Below, piece after piece: positions 22,120-31,162 of a DNA stretch of 64,000 nucleotides; within the stretch, counting starts at the first letter, position 1, and every line of letters begins with the position of its first letter. Under the pieces are notes generated by a model. The model saw only the letters and a list, made by a program, of their open reading frames with translations, was not told the DNA's origin and did not search any database. The DNA is from a virus, in IMG/VR virus record IMGVR_UViG_3300042371_000472, positions 1 through 64,000 of that record; one strand, given 5' to 3'. The translations under genes were made by a program, and so were the position numbers.

Positions 22120-23694
22120 ATGAGTGAAGAATCAGATGTTGAGGATACGGAATACAACGAAGACATTGGTGACTATCAAGAGGAAGAACTAGACGAAACA
22201 TCTACGGAATTCGTTGACCAACTGGTCATGAAGTTAATCGTCTTTACCGAAGAGTTCTGTAATGTCACCCTGTTCCCCTATCAGGTCCCGATTGCCTATC
22301 GGATCATTGAGTCCATCGTCCTTGGCGACGGTGAAGAACTAACCCTCGTTGCGACCCGTCAGTCTGGTAAGTCTGAGGTTCTTTCTAATGTCATGGCATC
22401 CATGATGGTCATTCTCCCGCGCCTGTCCAAGGTCTACCCAACATGGCTGGGTAAGTTTGAGAAGGGCTTTTGGTGTGGTGTGTTTGCCCCCGTTGAGGAT
22501 CAGGCTGACACGGTGTTTGGTCGTATCGTCAGCAAGTTGACCAGCGAACACGCCATGAACTTCCTCCTTGATCCTGAGATTGATGATAAGGCGTCATCAG
22601 GTGGCGCTCGCGGTAAGGGTCGTATTATCAGCCTGAAGAAGTCAGGGTCACTCTGCCGTATGCAGACCTGTAACCCTAAGGCAAAGATTGAATCTAAGAC
22701 CTACCACTTCGTCATGATTGACGAAGCACAAGAGGCCGATGAGTTCATGATTTCTAAATCAATTAAGCCGATGTTAGCGTTCAACAACGGTTCTATTGTT
22801 CTTACGGGCACGGCTACTAGGAATAAGTCTTACTTTTATAAGATGATCCAGTTTAATAAGCGCCGTGACACAAACGCCAGACGGGGCCACAGACAGGCGC
22901 ACTTTGAGTATGACTGGCGAGTTGCCGCTAAATACAACGATAACTACGGCAAGTTCATTGCTAAGGAAAAGACCCGTATCGGGGAAGACTCCGACGAGTT
23001 CCAAATGTCCTACTGCAACAAGTGGATTTTGGAAAAGGGTATGTTTGTCACCGAGGAACGCCTAGAGCGCCTGTACGACCCGTCTATGGCTATTGTGAAG
23101 AAGTGGTGGCGTAGCCCCATTGTCATGGGTATAGATGTGGCGCGAACCAATGACTCCACCGTGGCTACAGCCGTATGGGTGGACTGGGACCACCCTGATG
23201 GGTTTGGTTTCTTTGAGCACCGCGTCCTTGACTGGCTGGAAATCAACAATGTTGAGTGGGAACAGCAGTACTTTGAAATGATTGACTTCATCCGTAACTT
23301 TGATGTCTACCGCATTGGTGTGGACTCTCAAGGTGTGGGTGGCGCTGTTACCGAGCGACTACAACTCTTGCTCCCTGAGATTGAGGTAGTCGCTGTCTCG
23401 TCTGACGCCAAGACTCAGAACGAGCGTTGGGTACACCTGACCGAATTAATGCAACGAGAGCAGTTGATTATTCCTGGGCACTCCAAGGCGCGCCGTACCC
23501 GATCATGGAAAAAGTTCAACCAGCAGATGTGCGACCTTGAAAAGGTTTACCGTGGCCCGTACCTACTAGCCGCCGCTCCTGATGAGAAGGGTGCATTTGA
23601 TGACTACCCCGATTCTCTAGCAATTGCTTGCAGTATGACGGCATTAGAAGTAATGCCAATGGTGGAGTCATTTAACTCTCCCTTTTATAGGTAA
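22120..23694 (+). CDS. terL: Terminase large subunit
   Basis: This 524-residue DNA-packaging motor drives DNA into the prohead and cuts it. Walker A ATRQSGKS is at about 78-85, Walker B VMIDEA at 198-203, and coupling LTGTAT at about 227-232. The C-terminal RNase H-like nuclease has acidic residues in MGIDVAR (D338), IGVDSQG (D401) and DDYPDSLA (near D494/D498). An acidic N-terminus (about 1-30) precedes the ATPase. Length is usual. No convincing small terminase subunit is recognised; 21865 and the small HTH gene at 26260 are candidates. The start lies directly after a leaderless promoter. Confidence 0.92.
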   Translation: MSEESDVEDTEYNEDIGDYQEEELDETSTEFVDQLVMKLIVFTEEFCNVTLFPYQVPIAYRIIESIVLGDGEELTLVATRQSGKSEVLSNVMASMMVILPRLSKVYPTWLGKFEKGFWCGVFAPVEDQADTVFGRIVSKLTSEHAMNFLLDPEIDDKASSGGARGKGRIISLKKSGSLCRMQTCNPKAKIESKTYHFVMIDEAQEADEFMISKSIKPMLAFNNGSIVLTGTATRNKSYFYKMIQFNKRRDTNARRGHRQAHFEYDWRVAAKYNDNYGKFIAKEKTRIGEDSDEFQMSYCNKWILEKGMFVTEERLERLYDPSMAIVKKWWRSPIVMGIDVARTNDSTVATAVWVDWDHPDGFGFFEHRVLDWLEINNVEWEQQYFEMIDFIRNFDVYRIGVDSQGVGGAVTERLQLLLPEIEVVAVSSDAKTQNERWVHLTELMQREQLIIPGHSKARRTRSWKKFNQQMCDLEKVYRGPYLLAAAPDEKGAFDDYPDSLAIACSMTALEVMPMVESFNSPFYR

Positions 23695-23701
23695 ACTATG
23701 G

Positions 23702-23707
23702 TACGAT
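23702..23707 (+). promoter_or_regulatory. Possible -10 box for the 23744 gene
   Basis: TACGAT in GGTACGATAAGT lies 36 bases before an ATG with a GGAGG ribosome site, in the 49-base gap after the terminase gene. It matches the TANNNT class but is weak on its own. Confidence 0.35.
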
Positions 23708-23743
23708 AAGTGGAGATAAACCCCTACTAGGAGGAATCCATAG

Positions 23744-24145
23744 ATGGCAGTTGCACCTGTTCCCATGTTCCCAGAAAAAGGCACCCCAGTGTTTGAGCGT
23801 TCGTACGCCCCAAGCATTCCGGGTAACCGTGGCCCGCTCCGCTTTGAAGAAGGCGTAGCCACCGATACCGATGTCCCTTATGACTTCGGCGTTGGTGCTT
23901 ATGAGGACACCGCCCCGTCGCCCATGCGACAGAACCATAACAACCCTGAGATGTTCTACAAGTACGCTGAGGAAACAATGCGCGAGCGCGCCCACATCGG
24001 GTCGTCTTCGTGGATTGAGGCCCCGACCGTTCTTGGTGAATTCGTACAGGGTTCAATGGCTGGAGACTACATCCCGCAGTTTGAATACTCGTACAACACG
24101 GGCGGTCACATGAACCGCCCGAACCCAACAGTCGTTTACGACTGA
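23744..24145 (+). CDS. Unknown protein (virion-region)
   Basis: This 133-residue protein is rich in Pro, Tyr and aromatic residues, with segments such as SYAPSIPGNRGPLRFEEG (about 20-37) and GDYIPQFEYSYNTGGHMNRPNP (about 107-128). No family is recognised. Between terminase and portal, with a strong GGAGG site, it is likely a structural or packaging-associated protein. It is acidic in the middle. Confidence 0.65.
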   Translation: MAVAPVPMFPEKGTPVFERSYAPSIPGNRGPLRFEEGVATDTDVPYDFGVGAYEDTAPSPMRQNHNNPEMFYKYAEETMRERAHIGSSSWIEAPTVLGEFVQGSMAGDYIPQFEYSYNTGGHMNRPNPTVVYD

Positions 24146-24147
24146 TC

Positions 24148-24621
24148 ATGGGTGATACCGGGAATTTCTCGGTAGTTGGCCCGGCACCGAGTAGTACATT
24201 CGGGTCATCCCCGGAACTGTCTAATTATCAGGCAGTTGCGGGGATGTTTCGTCGCGTCCAAAAAGGTAATGAATTAGTTACGGCGCGCGCTGACAACTTT
24301 GGTATTGTTACCAAGATTTCTAGCCCCTTCGTGCCTAGCCCCCTCGGTGGCAAAGTAGCACTCAATATGCCCCGCTATGCATCAGGTATTGGTGAATTCG
24401 TTCTTGATCCGATGCAGAACTTCAAGTCTGAGAAGTTAGACCTAGAGGGCCGTAAGTACGGCAACTCTACGATTACTAACCCAGGTCAGAAGTTTGATTC
24501 TAATAAGTTACGCCGTAAAGGCGTCTCATCTTATAACCGCTATAAGGCTGGTAAGACTTCTTATATGCCAGGCCGATTTGGGCATAGTTCATACAAGCCC
24601 GGAAAGATTCAGGCGTTCTGA
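24148..24621 (+). CDS. Unknown basic protein
   Basis: This 157-residue protein has no recognised family. The C-terminal 60 residues are rich in Lys/Arg, Tyr and Ser (for example KAGKTSYMPGRFGHSSYKPGKI), which suggests DNA or RNA contact or a disordered tail. The N-terminus is Gly/Ser-rich. It begins 2 bases after the previous stop without a clear ribosome site, so coupling is likely. The stop overlaps the next ATG. Confidence 0.6.
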   Translation: MGDTGNFSVVGPAPSSTFGSSPELSNYQAVAGMFRRVQKGNELVTARADNFGIVTKISSPFVPSPLGGKVALNMPRYASGIGEFVLDPMQNFKSEKLDLEGRKYGNSTITNPGQKFDSNKLRRKGVSSYNRYKAGKTSYMPGRFGHSSYKPGKIQAF

Positions 24622-26051
24622 TGGCTAAGAAAAAGAAAAAGTTAATTGCACCAGTCCGCGATACGACGCGCACGGATAGCCCTGTTGATCCTGGATACCC
24701 AATCCCAGCAAAAGCACCATCATACAGAGATATTCCTACTAAAAAAGGTAGAAAAGCCATTGATACTGCAATGTCACAGGCTGGTAAGAATGCGTATGGG
24801 TCACCAATACGCATGGCTGATGCTGTGGCAACTCGTGTAAATGCTCTTCAAGCGGCTCTGGCTCGCACAACCTTTCAAGTCGGACTTGGTAATCAACCTA
24901 TGGGGTCACACATTCCCCCAGGATTAGGTTGGTATGGTGAGCACCAACAGGCATACAGAGAGGCATCAGAAAGAACAGGTACCCGTATTGGAAGCCTTAT
25001 TGACGCTGGTGCTGTAGCCAGTGCTCGTAACACTCCTGAGAAAGAACGATTAGCCGCTGAATCAGCAGGTTATATCGCCGCTAACCCTGATCGTAAAGTA
25101 ACAATTACTGATGAGATGGCTCCGCACATGGGTAATCCAGATATTAAACCGGGGGAACACCGCATCGGGACAGGCCGCGACGGTGATGGTTTATCAGACG
25201 AAGATGTAGCGCATATCGGTTACGCAGAGACCCAAGCACTTAAGGGTTTGGGTCATGTAAATAAACAAGGAAACGCCCTTAGCGATAAAAGATTTACTCC
25301 AAGAGAATTTACTGGAGTAACTTTGGATTCGGCGGGACGCGATGTCGGTGCTAAGGTTGTCGCTGTCGCTCGCGGAAAAACATTTGATGAGGTTACTAAG
25401 GGAGCGACTCCTAAGACTCGTAACTTTTCACGAGCAACTCATTTAATGAGTCGTGAAGAAACTGCATATAACTCAGAAGTTCTTAGGCGCATAGCGTCAG
25501 TTCCTACCTTTGTAGAAGGTGACGGAAAGGGTGGAACAAATTATTCCTATCAGGAACATCTTTTTTCTCCATATGAAAAAACTGCGGCTGAGATTGCAAA
25601 CTTTGATCCAAGCACGGCAGATGAAAGTGTTGAAGATTATGTGATGAACGAAATGAGTGCCCATGTAGCCGCGTCTAAGGGTAAAACTGGTAAAACGGCT
25701 AGAGAAGCACAAGAAATTGTAAAACCACCAAAGGGTAAAAATGTATTTGACCCTAGTTTTGATCCTGAGGAAATGCGTCATGCATTTAATGAGGAATCTA
25801 CGCGACGGGCCGCTATGCAAATTGGTATTGCTGGGGAAAGCCTAACTACGCGGGGCGCTCAGGCTATTTCATGGGTGGAACGCCGACGACATACTCTTGG
25901 TGAAGATAAAGAATACAACAAAGCCCAAAAGCAACTTGCTAAGGATGCCAAGAAGGCAAGTAAGGCAAAAGAAAAAGCACCCACTCCCCCAACTGTTACT
26001 GAGGATAAAGGACCTACTCCTGAAGAAAGAGGACAACTTACATTGTTCTAA
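24621..26051 (+). CDS. Large unknown protein ending in QLTLF
   Basis: This 476-residue protein has a Lys-rich N-terminus and a GLGWYGEHQQAYREAS segment (about 112-127). GHVNKQGNALSDKRFTP (about 212-228) follows, and then a Lys-rich, probably disordered tail (about 440-465). It ends exactly in ERGQLTLF, a perfect match to the QL[ST/D]LF pattern of sliding-clamp binding peptides. The tail echoes the QLxLF-tailed family at 3389-7604, although the body is unrelated by eye. The function is not known; with terminase and portal as neighbours it may be virion-associated. Confidence 0.65.
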   Translation: MAKKKKKLIAPVRDTTRTDSPVDPGYPIPAKAPSYRDIPTKKGRKAIDTAMSQAGKNAYGSPIRMADAVATRVNALQAALARTTFQVGLGNQPMGSHIPPGLGWYGEHQQAYREASERTGTRIGSLIDAGAVASARNTPEKERLAAESAGYIAANPDRKVTITDEMAPHMGNPDIKPGEHRIGTGRDGDGLSDEDVAHIGYAETQALKGLGHVNKQGNALSDKRFTPREFTGVTLDSAGRDVGAKVVAVARGKTFDEVTKGATPKTRNFSRATHLMSREETAYNSEVLRRIASVPTFVEGDGKGGTNYSYQEHLFSPYEKTAAEIANFDPSTADESVEDYVMNEMSAHVAASKGKTGKTAREAQEIVKPPKGKNVFDPSFDPEEMRHAFNEESTRRAAMQIGIAGESLTTRGAQAISWVERRRHTLGEDKEYNKAQKQLAKDAKKASKAKEKAPTPPTVTEDKGPTPEERGQLTLF

Positions 26052-26052
26052 T

Positions 26053-26068
26053 TGTTATCGCAATAACA
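26053..26068 (+). other. Small hairpin after the 24621 gene
   Basis: TGTTAT (26053-26058) pairs with ATAACA (26063-26068) around CGCA just after the stop codon. The stem is A/T-rich and the following TACTTTCT is only partly T-rich, so it may be a weak terminator or RNA stability element. Confidence 0.3.
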
Positions 26069-26117
26069 GTACTTTCTAGGCTCTGATAACCTTTCCTTCC
26101 CAGTAGAAGGAGAGAGT

Positions 26118-26276
26118 ATGCGCCCGTCAGATGCCGCATTAATTACACAATATCTTAAGAGACTTGCGCCCCGTGGACACACAGAGGAGCAAGAGGTGCT
26201 ACGGTTGATATCAGTTCTTGGAGGAATCCAGAAAATGTCACACAATAAGGAGCAGAAAGTTGAGCGAGTTAAGTAA
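26118..26276 (+). CDS. Small helical protein
   Basis: This 52-residue basic helical protein starts MRPSDAALITQYLKRL. It has an AGAAGGAGAG ribosome site 4-6 bases ahead of the ATG, which supports the start. Helical segments at about 5-17 and 22-40 are followed by a charged tail (NKEQKVERVK). It overlaps the TTG start of the next gene. No family is recognised. Confidence 0.6.
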   Translation: MRPSDAALITQYLKRLAPRGHTEEQEVLRLISVLGGIQKMSHNKEQKVERVK

Positions 26277-26526
26277 TGAATTGCTCTCGCGTGGTCCAAT
26301 TAATTGGGGGTGTGGTATTGCCACCCTCAGGGACGAACTTCACGGAGATGAACTAACCGCACTAAACACCGCATTAGAAAGAATTATGACTGACCCAGGA
26401 AAGGGTAGGTCTAAGGTATATTCTTCTATGTGGTTAGCGAATGTGCTAGTTAAGCACGGACATCAAATTAGCCGAAGCACCATAGAACGACATATAAAGG
26501 GGAAGTGCAGTTGTGGCAAGCCTTAG
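26260..26526 (+). CDS. Small HTH DNA-binding protein, possible TerS
   Basis: The 88-residue product has a helix-turn-helix-like segment WLANVLVKHGHQISRSTIERHI (about 57-78) followed by KGKCSCGKP, a Cys pair after the recognition helix. The closing pattern is seen in small actinophage DNA-binding proteins. The start chosen is TTG at 26260, with AAGGAG 7 bases upstream inside the previous gene. An earlier ATG at 26218 would lie deep in the overlap with no ribosome site. It may be a small terminase subunit or a regulator. Confidence 0.55.
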   Translation: MSELSNELLSRGPINWGCGIATLRDELHGDELTALNTALERIMTDPGKGRSKVYSSMWLANVLVKHGHQISRSTIERHIKGKCSCGKP

Positions 26527-27658
26527 TGATGATTTAGGAACACCCCCAGCAAAAGCAACATTGGGAAAGATTGCGGAGTTATTAAACCGCAATAACATTG
26601 ATGTTGAAGAAGTGGGGTCAATCAAGCGCGTATCCCTCTACCAATCACTCACTAAGAATGACCAAGGTCAGGCTGAGGTTCACGACCTCATGGGTATCCA
26701 ATTCAACCCCAAGTGGGCTGAAGGGCCTGATTGGCCCGTGGTACAACCAGGGCCGTCAATCAAACTCCCAGTACGCAAAGTAATACAAAGTAATACAGAG
26801 GGATACAAAGTAGCGGTTATCCTCCCCGACATGCAGATCGGTTACTACCGAAATGCTGACGGGAGCCTGGAACCCACCCATGATGAAGAGGCTCTCTCTA
26901 TCTCCATGGCAATTATCAAGAAGTTGAATCCTGACCGAATTATCATGGTCGGTGACAACCTTGACTTTCCTGAGTTCGGTAAGTACCGTCTCAGCCCAGC
27001 ATACGCAATTACTACTCAGGCATCTATTGACCGCGCCACAACACTATGCGCGGAACTTCGTGCCGCCGCACCAAACGCCGTCATAGATTGGATTTCAGGT
27101 AACCATGAAGAACGACTCGTCAACTTCATCTTGGACAATGCAAAGGTTTCGTTCGGCTTGCGTCGGGGGAATACTCCGGATTCTTGGCCTTGCCTTAGTG
27201 TGCCTTATCTATGTCGTTTCAATGATTACGGGGTTAATTATGTGGCTGGCTACCCTGCTGGACAAGTATGGATTAATCAAAGGCTCAAAGTCATCCACGG
27301 AAACAAGGTCAGGTCTAACGGTTCAACCGCCCACGCCTACCTCAACGACAGCAAGGTATCCGTCATCTACGGGCACATTCACCGTAGGGAATGGGCTGAA
27401 CGGTCACGCGAGGACTGGGATGGGGCAAAGACCATCATGGCGGCGTCACCAGGGACACTAGCCCGCTGTGACGGTGCTGTACCCAGTACCAAGGGCGGTA
27501 TGGACCTAGACGGTCGCCCAATGACCATTGTGGAGGACTGGCAACAGGGTCTAGCCGTTGTCTCTTATGAGGATGGCGAAGGCGCCTTTTGGTATGAACA
27601 GATACCTATCCATAATAAGACCGCTTTTTTCCGTGGTAAGGTTTACTCTCCGGAATGA
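26513..27658 (+). CDS. Calcineurin-like metallophosphoesterase
   Basis: The 381-residue protein has the metallophosphoesterase signature in order: LPDMQIGYY (about 100-108, D-x-[HQ] variant), MVGDNLDFPEF (GD at about 148), SGNHEER (about 194-200, GNHE), a later VIHGNK (about 263-268) and YGHIHRREW (about 288-296, GHxH). These residues bind two metal ions in the family. The substrate is unknown; a phosphodiester or phosphoprotein are both possible. The first motif has Gln in place of His, which occurs in some members. The start is GTG inside the HTH gene. The first 90 residues are extra to the domain. Confidence 0.75.
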   Translation: MASLSDDLGTPPAKATLGKIAELLNRNNIDVEEVGSIKRVSLYQSLTKNDQGQAEVHDLMGIQFNPKWAEGPDWPVVQPGPSIKLPVRKVIQSNTEGYKVAVILPDMQIGYYRNADGSLEPTHDEEALSISMAIIKKLNPDRIIMVGDNLDFPEFGKYRLSPAYAITTQASIDRATTLCAELRAAAPNAVIDWISGNHEERLVNFILDNAKVSFGLRRGNTPDSWPCLSVPYLCRFNDYGVNYVAGYPAGQVWINQRLKVIHGNKVRSNGSTAHAYLNDSKVSVIYGHIHRREWAERSREDWDGAKTIMAASPGTLARCDGAVPSTKGGMDLDGRPMTIVEDWQQGLAVVSYEDGEGAFWYEQIPIHNKTAFFRGKVYSPE

Positions 27659-27954
27659 TTGGGGTGGGTCGTATGTCTGACAAGGAAAACCTTAAGGCAG
27701 TTGTTGTCGTTTGGGATGACGCGTTTGATGGCCCTGGTGGATGGATTGATCCAGCCAAGTATGAACCACGCATTATTGACCCCATTACTATTGGCTGGGT
27801 TATAGATGAACATGCCGAGAAGTACCTGACCTTGTACTCGTCCTTCTATTATGACGATGATGGTATACTTATTTGTTCAAATCCTATGCATATTCCTCGT
27901 GGTATGATTAGGTCTATTACTCCCGTAAAGATAAAGAAGTCAGGGGACAGTTGA
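27655..27954 (+). CDS. Conserved phage protein, unknown
   Basis: This 99-residue protein has AVVVVWDDAFDGPGGWIDPAKY (about 15-36), then PITIGWVIDEHAEKYLTLYSSFYYDDDG, then IPRGMIRSITPV. The beta-rich pattern 'VWxDAxxxxGW...TxGxVxxxxxxxLxLxxSxxxxD' recurs in small phage and prophage proteins. The function is unknown. The start used is the ATGA overlap; an ATG at 27673 with GGGGTGGG upstream may be the true one. It ends overlapping the next ATG. Confidence 0.65.
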   Translation: MIGVGRMSDKENLKAVVVVWDDAFDGPGGWIDPAKYEPRIIDPITIGWVIDEHAEKYLTLYSSFYYDDDGILICSNPMHIPRGMIRSITPVKIKKSGDS

Positions 27955-28601
27955 TGGGTCTACGCCGTAGGAATAGAGGATCACGCGCTGATACTCGTCG
28001 TGGTGAATTGTCACCCGCTGAAATTGCAAAGCATGGACCACAAAAGCCTGATGATGGGTTTTCTATACGCACATCTGGTCGTGGTGCAGGTGGTCCTGCT
28101 CGTAATGTTTTTTCTGTTGGTTATGCACCCGAATCAGGTCGCGGGGCTGAAGTTCCAGTAGACCCCTCTGAACCTGCAACTACCCAACTTCTTGACTTTA
28201 ACCGACGAAACGCAGATGTACTGGGTTCCCCAGGCGCAAATATGATTCAAGGTGGCTGGCATGACCCGTCAACTGGCATTGTCCAGCAAGATACCTCTGT
28301 AGCACTACCAAAAACTGCTGGTGGTCTTGAAGCCGCTATGCAAATTGGGGCATTGGGTCGTCAAGATTCCATAGGTAATGTTGGCCCTAATGCCAAAACC
28401 CCATATATCGGTGACATAAAAATTCCTACGCATCTACATCCAGAGCAATTTTGGCATGAGGGAACTTCACCCCTTGTGACAGATAAGGGCATTGACCCCA
28501 CATCGGGACGACGCCGTGTAAGTATTCTTCCACCGCGTCAAGAAATGGTCGGCGTAGAAGCATCAATTTTAGCCGAACAACTCGGATTACCTAAGGATTA
28601 A
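27954..28601 (+). CDS. Unknown protein
   Basis: This 215-residue protein starts at the ATG overlapping the stop of the previous gene by one base. A basic, probably disordered N-terminus (MGLRRRNRGSRADTRRGE) leads into a Gly/Pro-rich middle. The C-terminal part contains IGDIKIPTHLHPEQFWHEG (about 143-161) and ends in a helix. No family is recognised. It ends 5 bases before the portal gene and is likely part of the head-assembly or packaging set. Confidence 0.6.
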   Translation: MGLRRRNRGSRADTRRGELSPAEIAKHGPQKPDDGFSIRTSGRGAGGPARNVFSVGYAPESGRGAEVPVDPSEPATTQLLDFNRRNADVLGSPGANMIQGGWHDPSTGIVQQDTSVALPKTAGGLEAAMQIGALGRQDSIGNVGPNAKTPYIGDIKIPTHLHPEQFWHEGTSPLVTDKGIDPTSGRRRVSILPPRQEMVGVEASILAEQLGLPKD

Positions 28602-28606
28602 CCCCA

Positions 28607-30280
28607 ATGCCCGTTGACTTTTGGTCACCATCCTATAGAGCATCATCCAGCGACCTCACGGTCTCTATCTCGCCTTTGGGCTTGGTGGAGTTAGCCGATG
28701 AGGAATTTGAAGTACATGGACCGCGCCTAAACCGCTATTCATCGTGCTGGGCATGGTACCTCGGTCACCACTGGTCCTACCGCCGTGAGATGGGCGAACA
28801 GAACATCACAATGAATTACATCCGCACCATGTCGGATTACATCACTAACTTCTGTTTTGGTAAAGGCATTCAGTTCAAAACGCCAGAACAGAACGCCGCC
28901 ATTATTCCCCATTTGTTACAAACAGTATGGGAACAACATAACTCTAAGCACTATGTCTTATGGGAAATGGGTCAGTTGGCTGGTGTAACTGGTGACTGCT
29001 TTGTCAAGGTCGCTTACGAAGAACCTTTTGTTGACTCCGCTGGCATCACTCACGCTGGTCGTATTCGCGTTATTCCGCTAAACCCAGCACACTGTTTCCC
29101 TGAGTACCACCCACACGACCGTGACCGTATCTTGCGGTTTAAGTTAAAGTACCGCTTTTGGGGTACCAGCCCTGAGGGCACCCGTCAGGTGTATACCTTT
29201 ACTGAAATCTTGACTGAGGATTCTGTAGAGCAGTACATCAATGATGAATTGATTGACCAATACGATAATGCTATTGGTATTATTCCTATCATTCATATCC
29301 CTAACATGACCATTTCGTCATCGCCATGGGGTCATTCGGACATCTGGGACATCATCTCGCTCAACCGCGAACTGAATGAAAAGATGACTGAAGTATCAGA
29401 CATTATTAACTACCACGCCGCACCAGTCACTATCATCACTGGCGCCAAGGCAAGCCAGTTAGAGCGCGGACCTAAAAAGGTTTGGGCTGGTCTTCCTAAG
29501 GACGCCAATGTATTCAACCTTGAATCCAGCGGAAACATGGCTGGTGCATTGGAATACATCCAGTTTATTAAGCGCGCCATGCACGAAATCACTGGTGTAC
29601 CTGAGACAGCCTTAGGTCAGTTCCAACCAGTATCTAATACATCAGGCGTGGCATTGGCTATTCAGTACCAGCCAATGATGAATAAGTACAACCAAAAGAA
29701 GATTCACTTCACTAAGGGTCTAGAGAAGATCAACGAAGTAATCATCCGTACTGCGGCTGTATTTGAACCTCAGATGCTTCAGTACAACCCAAGCCTTGGG
29801 GCAATGCCCGAGCCTGATCAGGCGTATGCGCTTGACCCTGCTGACCCGCTTACCTACCAGACCCAAGTTCACTGGCCTGAGCCATTGCCTGTTGATGTTC
29901 TTATCAAACTTAACGAAGTTCAAGCCAAGATGGCTCTTGGCTTAGAGTCCAAGGAAGGCGCATTGCGCGCTCTTGGTGAAGAGTTCCCCCGTGAGAAATT
30001 GCTTGAAATCTTTGAGGAATTGCGTGACGACTCCTTGGACCAAGGTGCGTTAGATATGGTGCGCGCTCAAATACAGCAGGCAGTAATGATTACTACTGGT
30101 ATTTTCCCCGGACAAGGTGGAGAGAATAGTGTAGTATCTGGTGGTGAAAACACAGCCGAAGGACAAGCAGGTCCTCCTATGGGAGGTATCGGTGACGCCG
30201 AAGGACAGATGATTAACAACATAATCCAACGAGCATACGGAGCAAGGCTTGCCCAGCGTCGTGTGCCCGACGAAGAATAA
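28607..30280 (+). CDS. Portal protein
   Basis: This 557-residue ring subunit is the DNA entry channel of the head. It resembles Gp6/SPP1-type portals: an early Trp/Tyr-rich segment WAWYLGHHWSYRREMGEQN (about 48-66) and the NYIRTMSDYITNFCFGKGI segment. The crown-to-wing area has LNRELNEKMTEVSDII (about 257-272), followed by ITGVPETALGQFQPVSNTSGVAL (about 329-351). C-terminal helices are Ala/Glu-rich. An AAGGA-like site (10 bases ahead) precedes the ATG. The order portal-scaffold-capsid that follows supports the call. Confidence 0.9.
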   Translation: MPVDFWSPSYRASSSDLTVSISPLGLVELADEEFEVHGPRLNRYSSCWAWYLGHHWSYRREMGEQNITMNYIRTMSDYITNFCFGKGIQFKTPEQNAAIIPHLLQTVWEQHNSKHYVLWEMGQLAGVTGDCFVKVAYEEPFVDSAGITHAGRIRVIPLNPAHCFPEYHPHDRDRILRFKLKYRFWGTSPEGTRQVYTFTEILTEDSVEQYINDELIDQYDNAIGIIPIIHIPNMTISSSPWGHSDIWDIISLNRELNEKMTEVSDIINYHAAPVTIITGAKASQLERGPKKVWAGLPKDANVFNLESSGNMAGALEYIQFIKRAMHEITGVPETALGQFQPVSNTSGVALAIQYQPMMNKYNQKKIHFTKGLEKINEVIIRTAAVFEPQMLQYNPSLGAMPEPDQAYALDPADPLTYQTQVHWPEPLPVDVLIKLNEVQAKMALGLESKEGALRALGEEFPREKLLEIFEELRDDSLDQGALDMVRAQIQQAVMITTGIFPGQGGENSVVSGGENTAEGQAGPPMGGIGDAEGQMINNIIQRAYGARLAQRRVPDEE

Positions 30281-30333
30281 AACCGTTATTTAACAATTGC
30301 TAATAAAAGCCCAACAACAAAGAGGTAAGGAAA

Positions 30334-31119
30334 ATGAGTAACGCCTTTAATGGTGACGGGATTATGATCCCCGTTGAAAGCACATCCCAAGAACAGCAGG
30401 CCCCTAAGACTGAGGGTCGCGTGTTCACTGAGACTGAGGTTGAAGCAATTCGCCGTCAGGAGAAGGACAAGTTGTACCGACGCGTTGAAGACGCTGACGG
30501 TCGTGTCAAGACCCTTGAGGAGCAATTGAGCATCATCGCTCAGGAGCGCGAAGCCGCTCGCAAAGAAGCCGATGAGCGCGCCAAGACTGAGGCTGAAATC
30601 CTCCGCCAGCGCGAAATCCAAGAACTCAGCGCAAAAGAACTCCTCGCCAAGCGCGAAGATGAATTCAACCAGCGCATTAATCAGGTTGAGCAGGAATGGC
30701 GTTCCAAGTTTGAAGACATGGAACAACAGCGCCAAGTGCAGGAAGCGCTTCTTGAAAAAGAACGACGCATCCAGCAGATTGATTCTTACCGTCAGCGCCG
30801 TTTGGCGGAAGAGCAAGAAACAATTATCCCGGAATTGATTGACCTCATTGCGGGTAATAGTGAAGAAGATATTGAAAACAGTATTGCAGTACTTCGTGAT
30901 CGGAGTAGTGCTATAATTGAATCAATCCAACAGGCGACCTCACAAAGTGGTCGTCTGCGGGGACCGCAGGTAACTGCGCCCCCGACTGGGCCAATGGACA
31001 ACCAACAGGAATACCAAACGATGTCTGCGGATGATATCCGTAATATGCCGATGGATCAGTACACGAAAATGCGCGAACGGCTCATGCAAGCGACTCGGAC
31101 CTCCCGAGGCCGTTTCTAA
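30334..31119 (+). CDS. Capsid assembly scaffold protein
   Basis: This 261-residue protein is almost wholly charged helix (about 30-200), with long Glu/Arg/Gln-rich heptad repeats. That is typical of the coiled-coil scaffolds that shape phage proheads and leave before DNA entry. The C-terminus ends in a basic helix (TKMRERLMQATRTSRGRF) that could bind capsid protein. It lies between portal and capsid genes. An AGGTAAGGAAA site precedes the ATG. No protease domain is visible. Confidence 0.8.
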   Translation: MSNAFNGDGIMIPVESTSQEQQAPKTEGRVFTETEVEAIRRQEKDKLYRRVEDADGRVKTLEEQLSIIAQEREAARKEADERAKTEAEILRQREIQELSAKELLAKREDEFNQRINQVEQEWRSKFEDMEQQRQVQEALLEKERRIQQIDSYRQRRLAEEQETIIPELIDLIAGNSEEDIENSIAVLRDRSSAIIESIQQATSQSGRLRGPQVTAPPTGPMDNQQEYQTMSADDIRNMPMDQYTKMRERLMQATRTSRGRF

Positions 31120-31162
31120 AACCAAATAACCCAACAACTAACTATCCACGGAGGATATTAAA

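Noticed and set aside
30286-30816. 176-residue Leu/Phe-rich minus-strand frame opposite the scaffold gene
   Set aside because: Glu/Lys/Gln codons read backwards give Leu/Phe; the plus-strand coiled coil fits scaffold and gene order.
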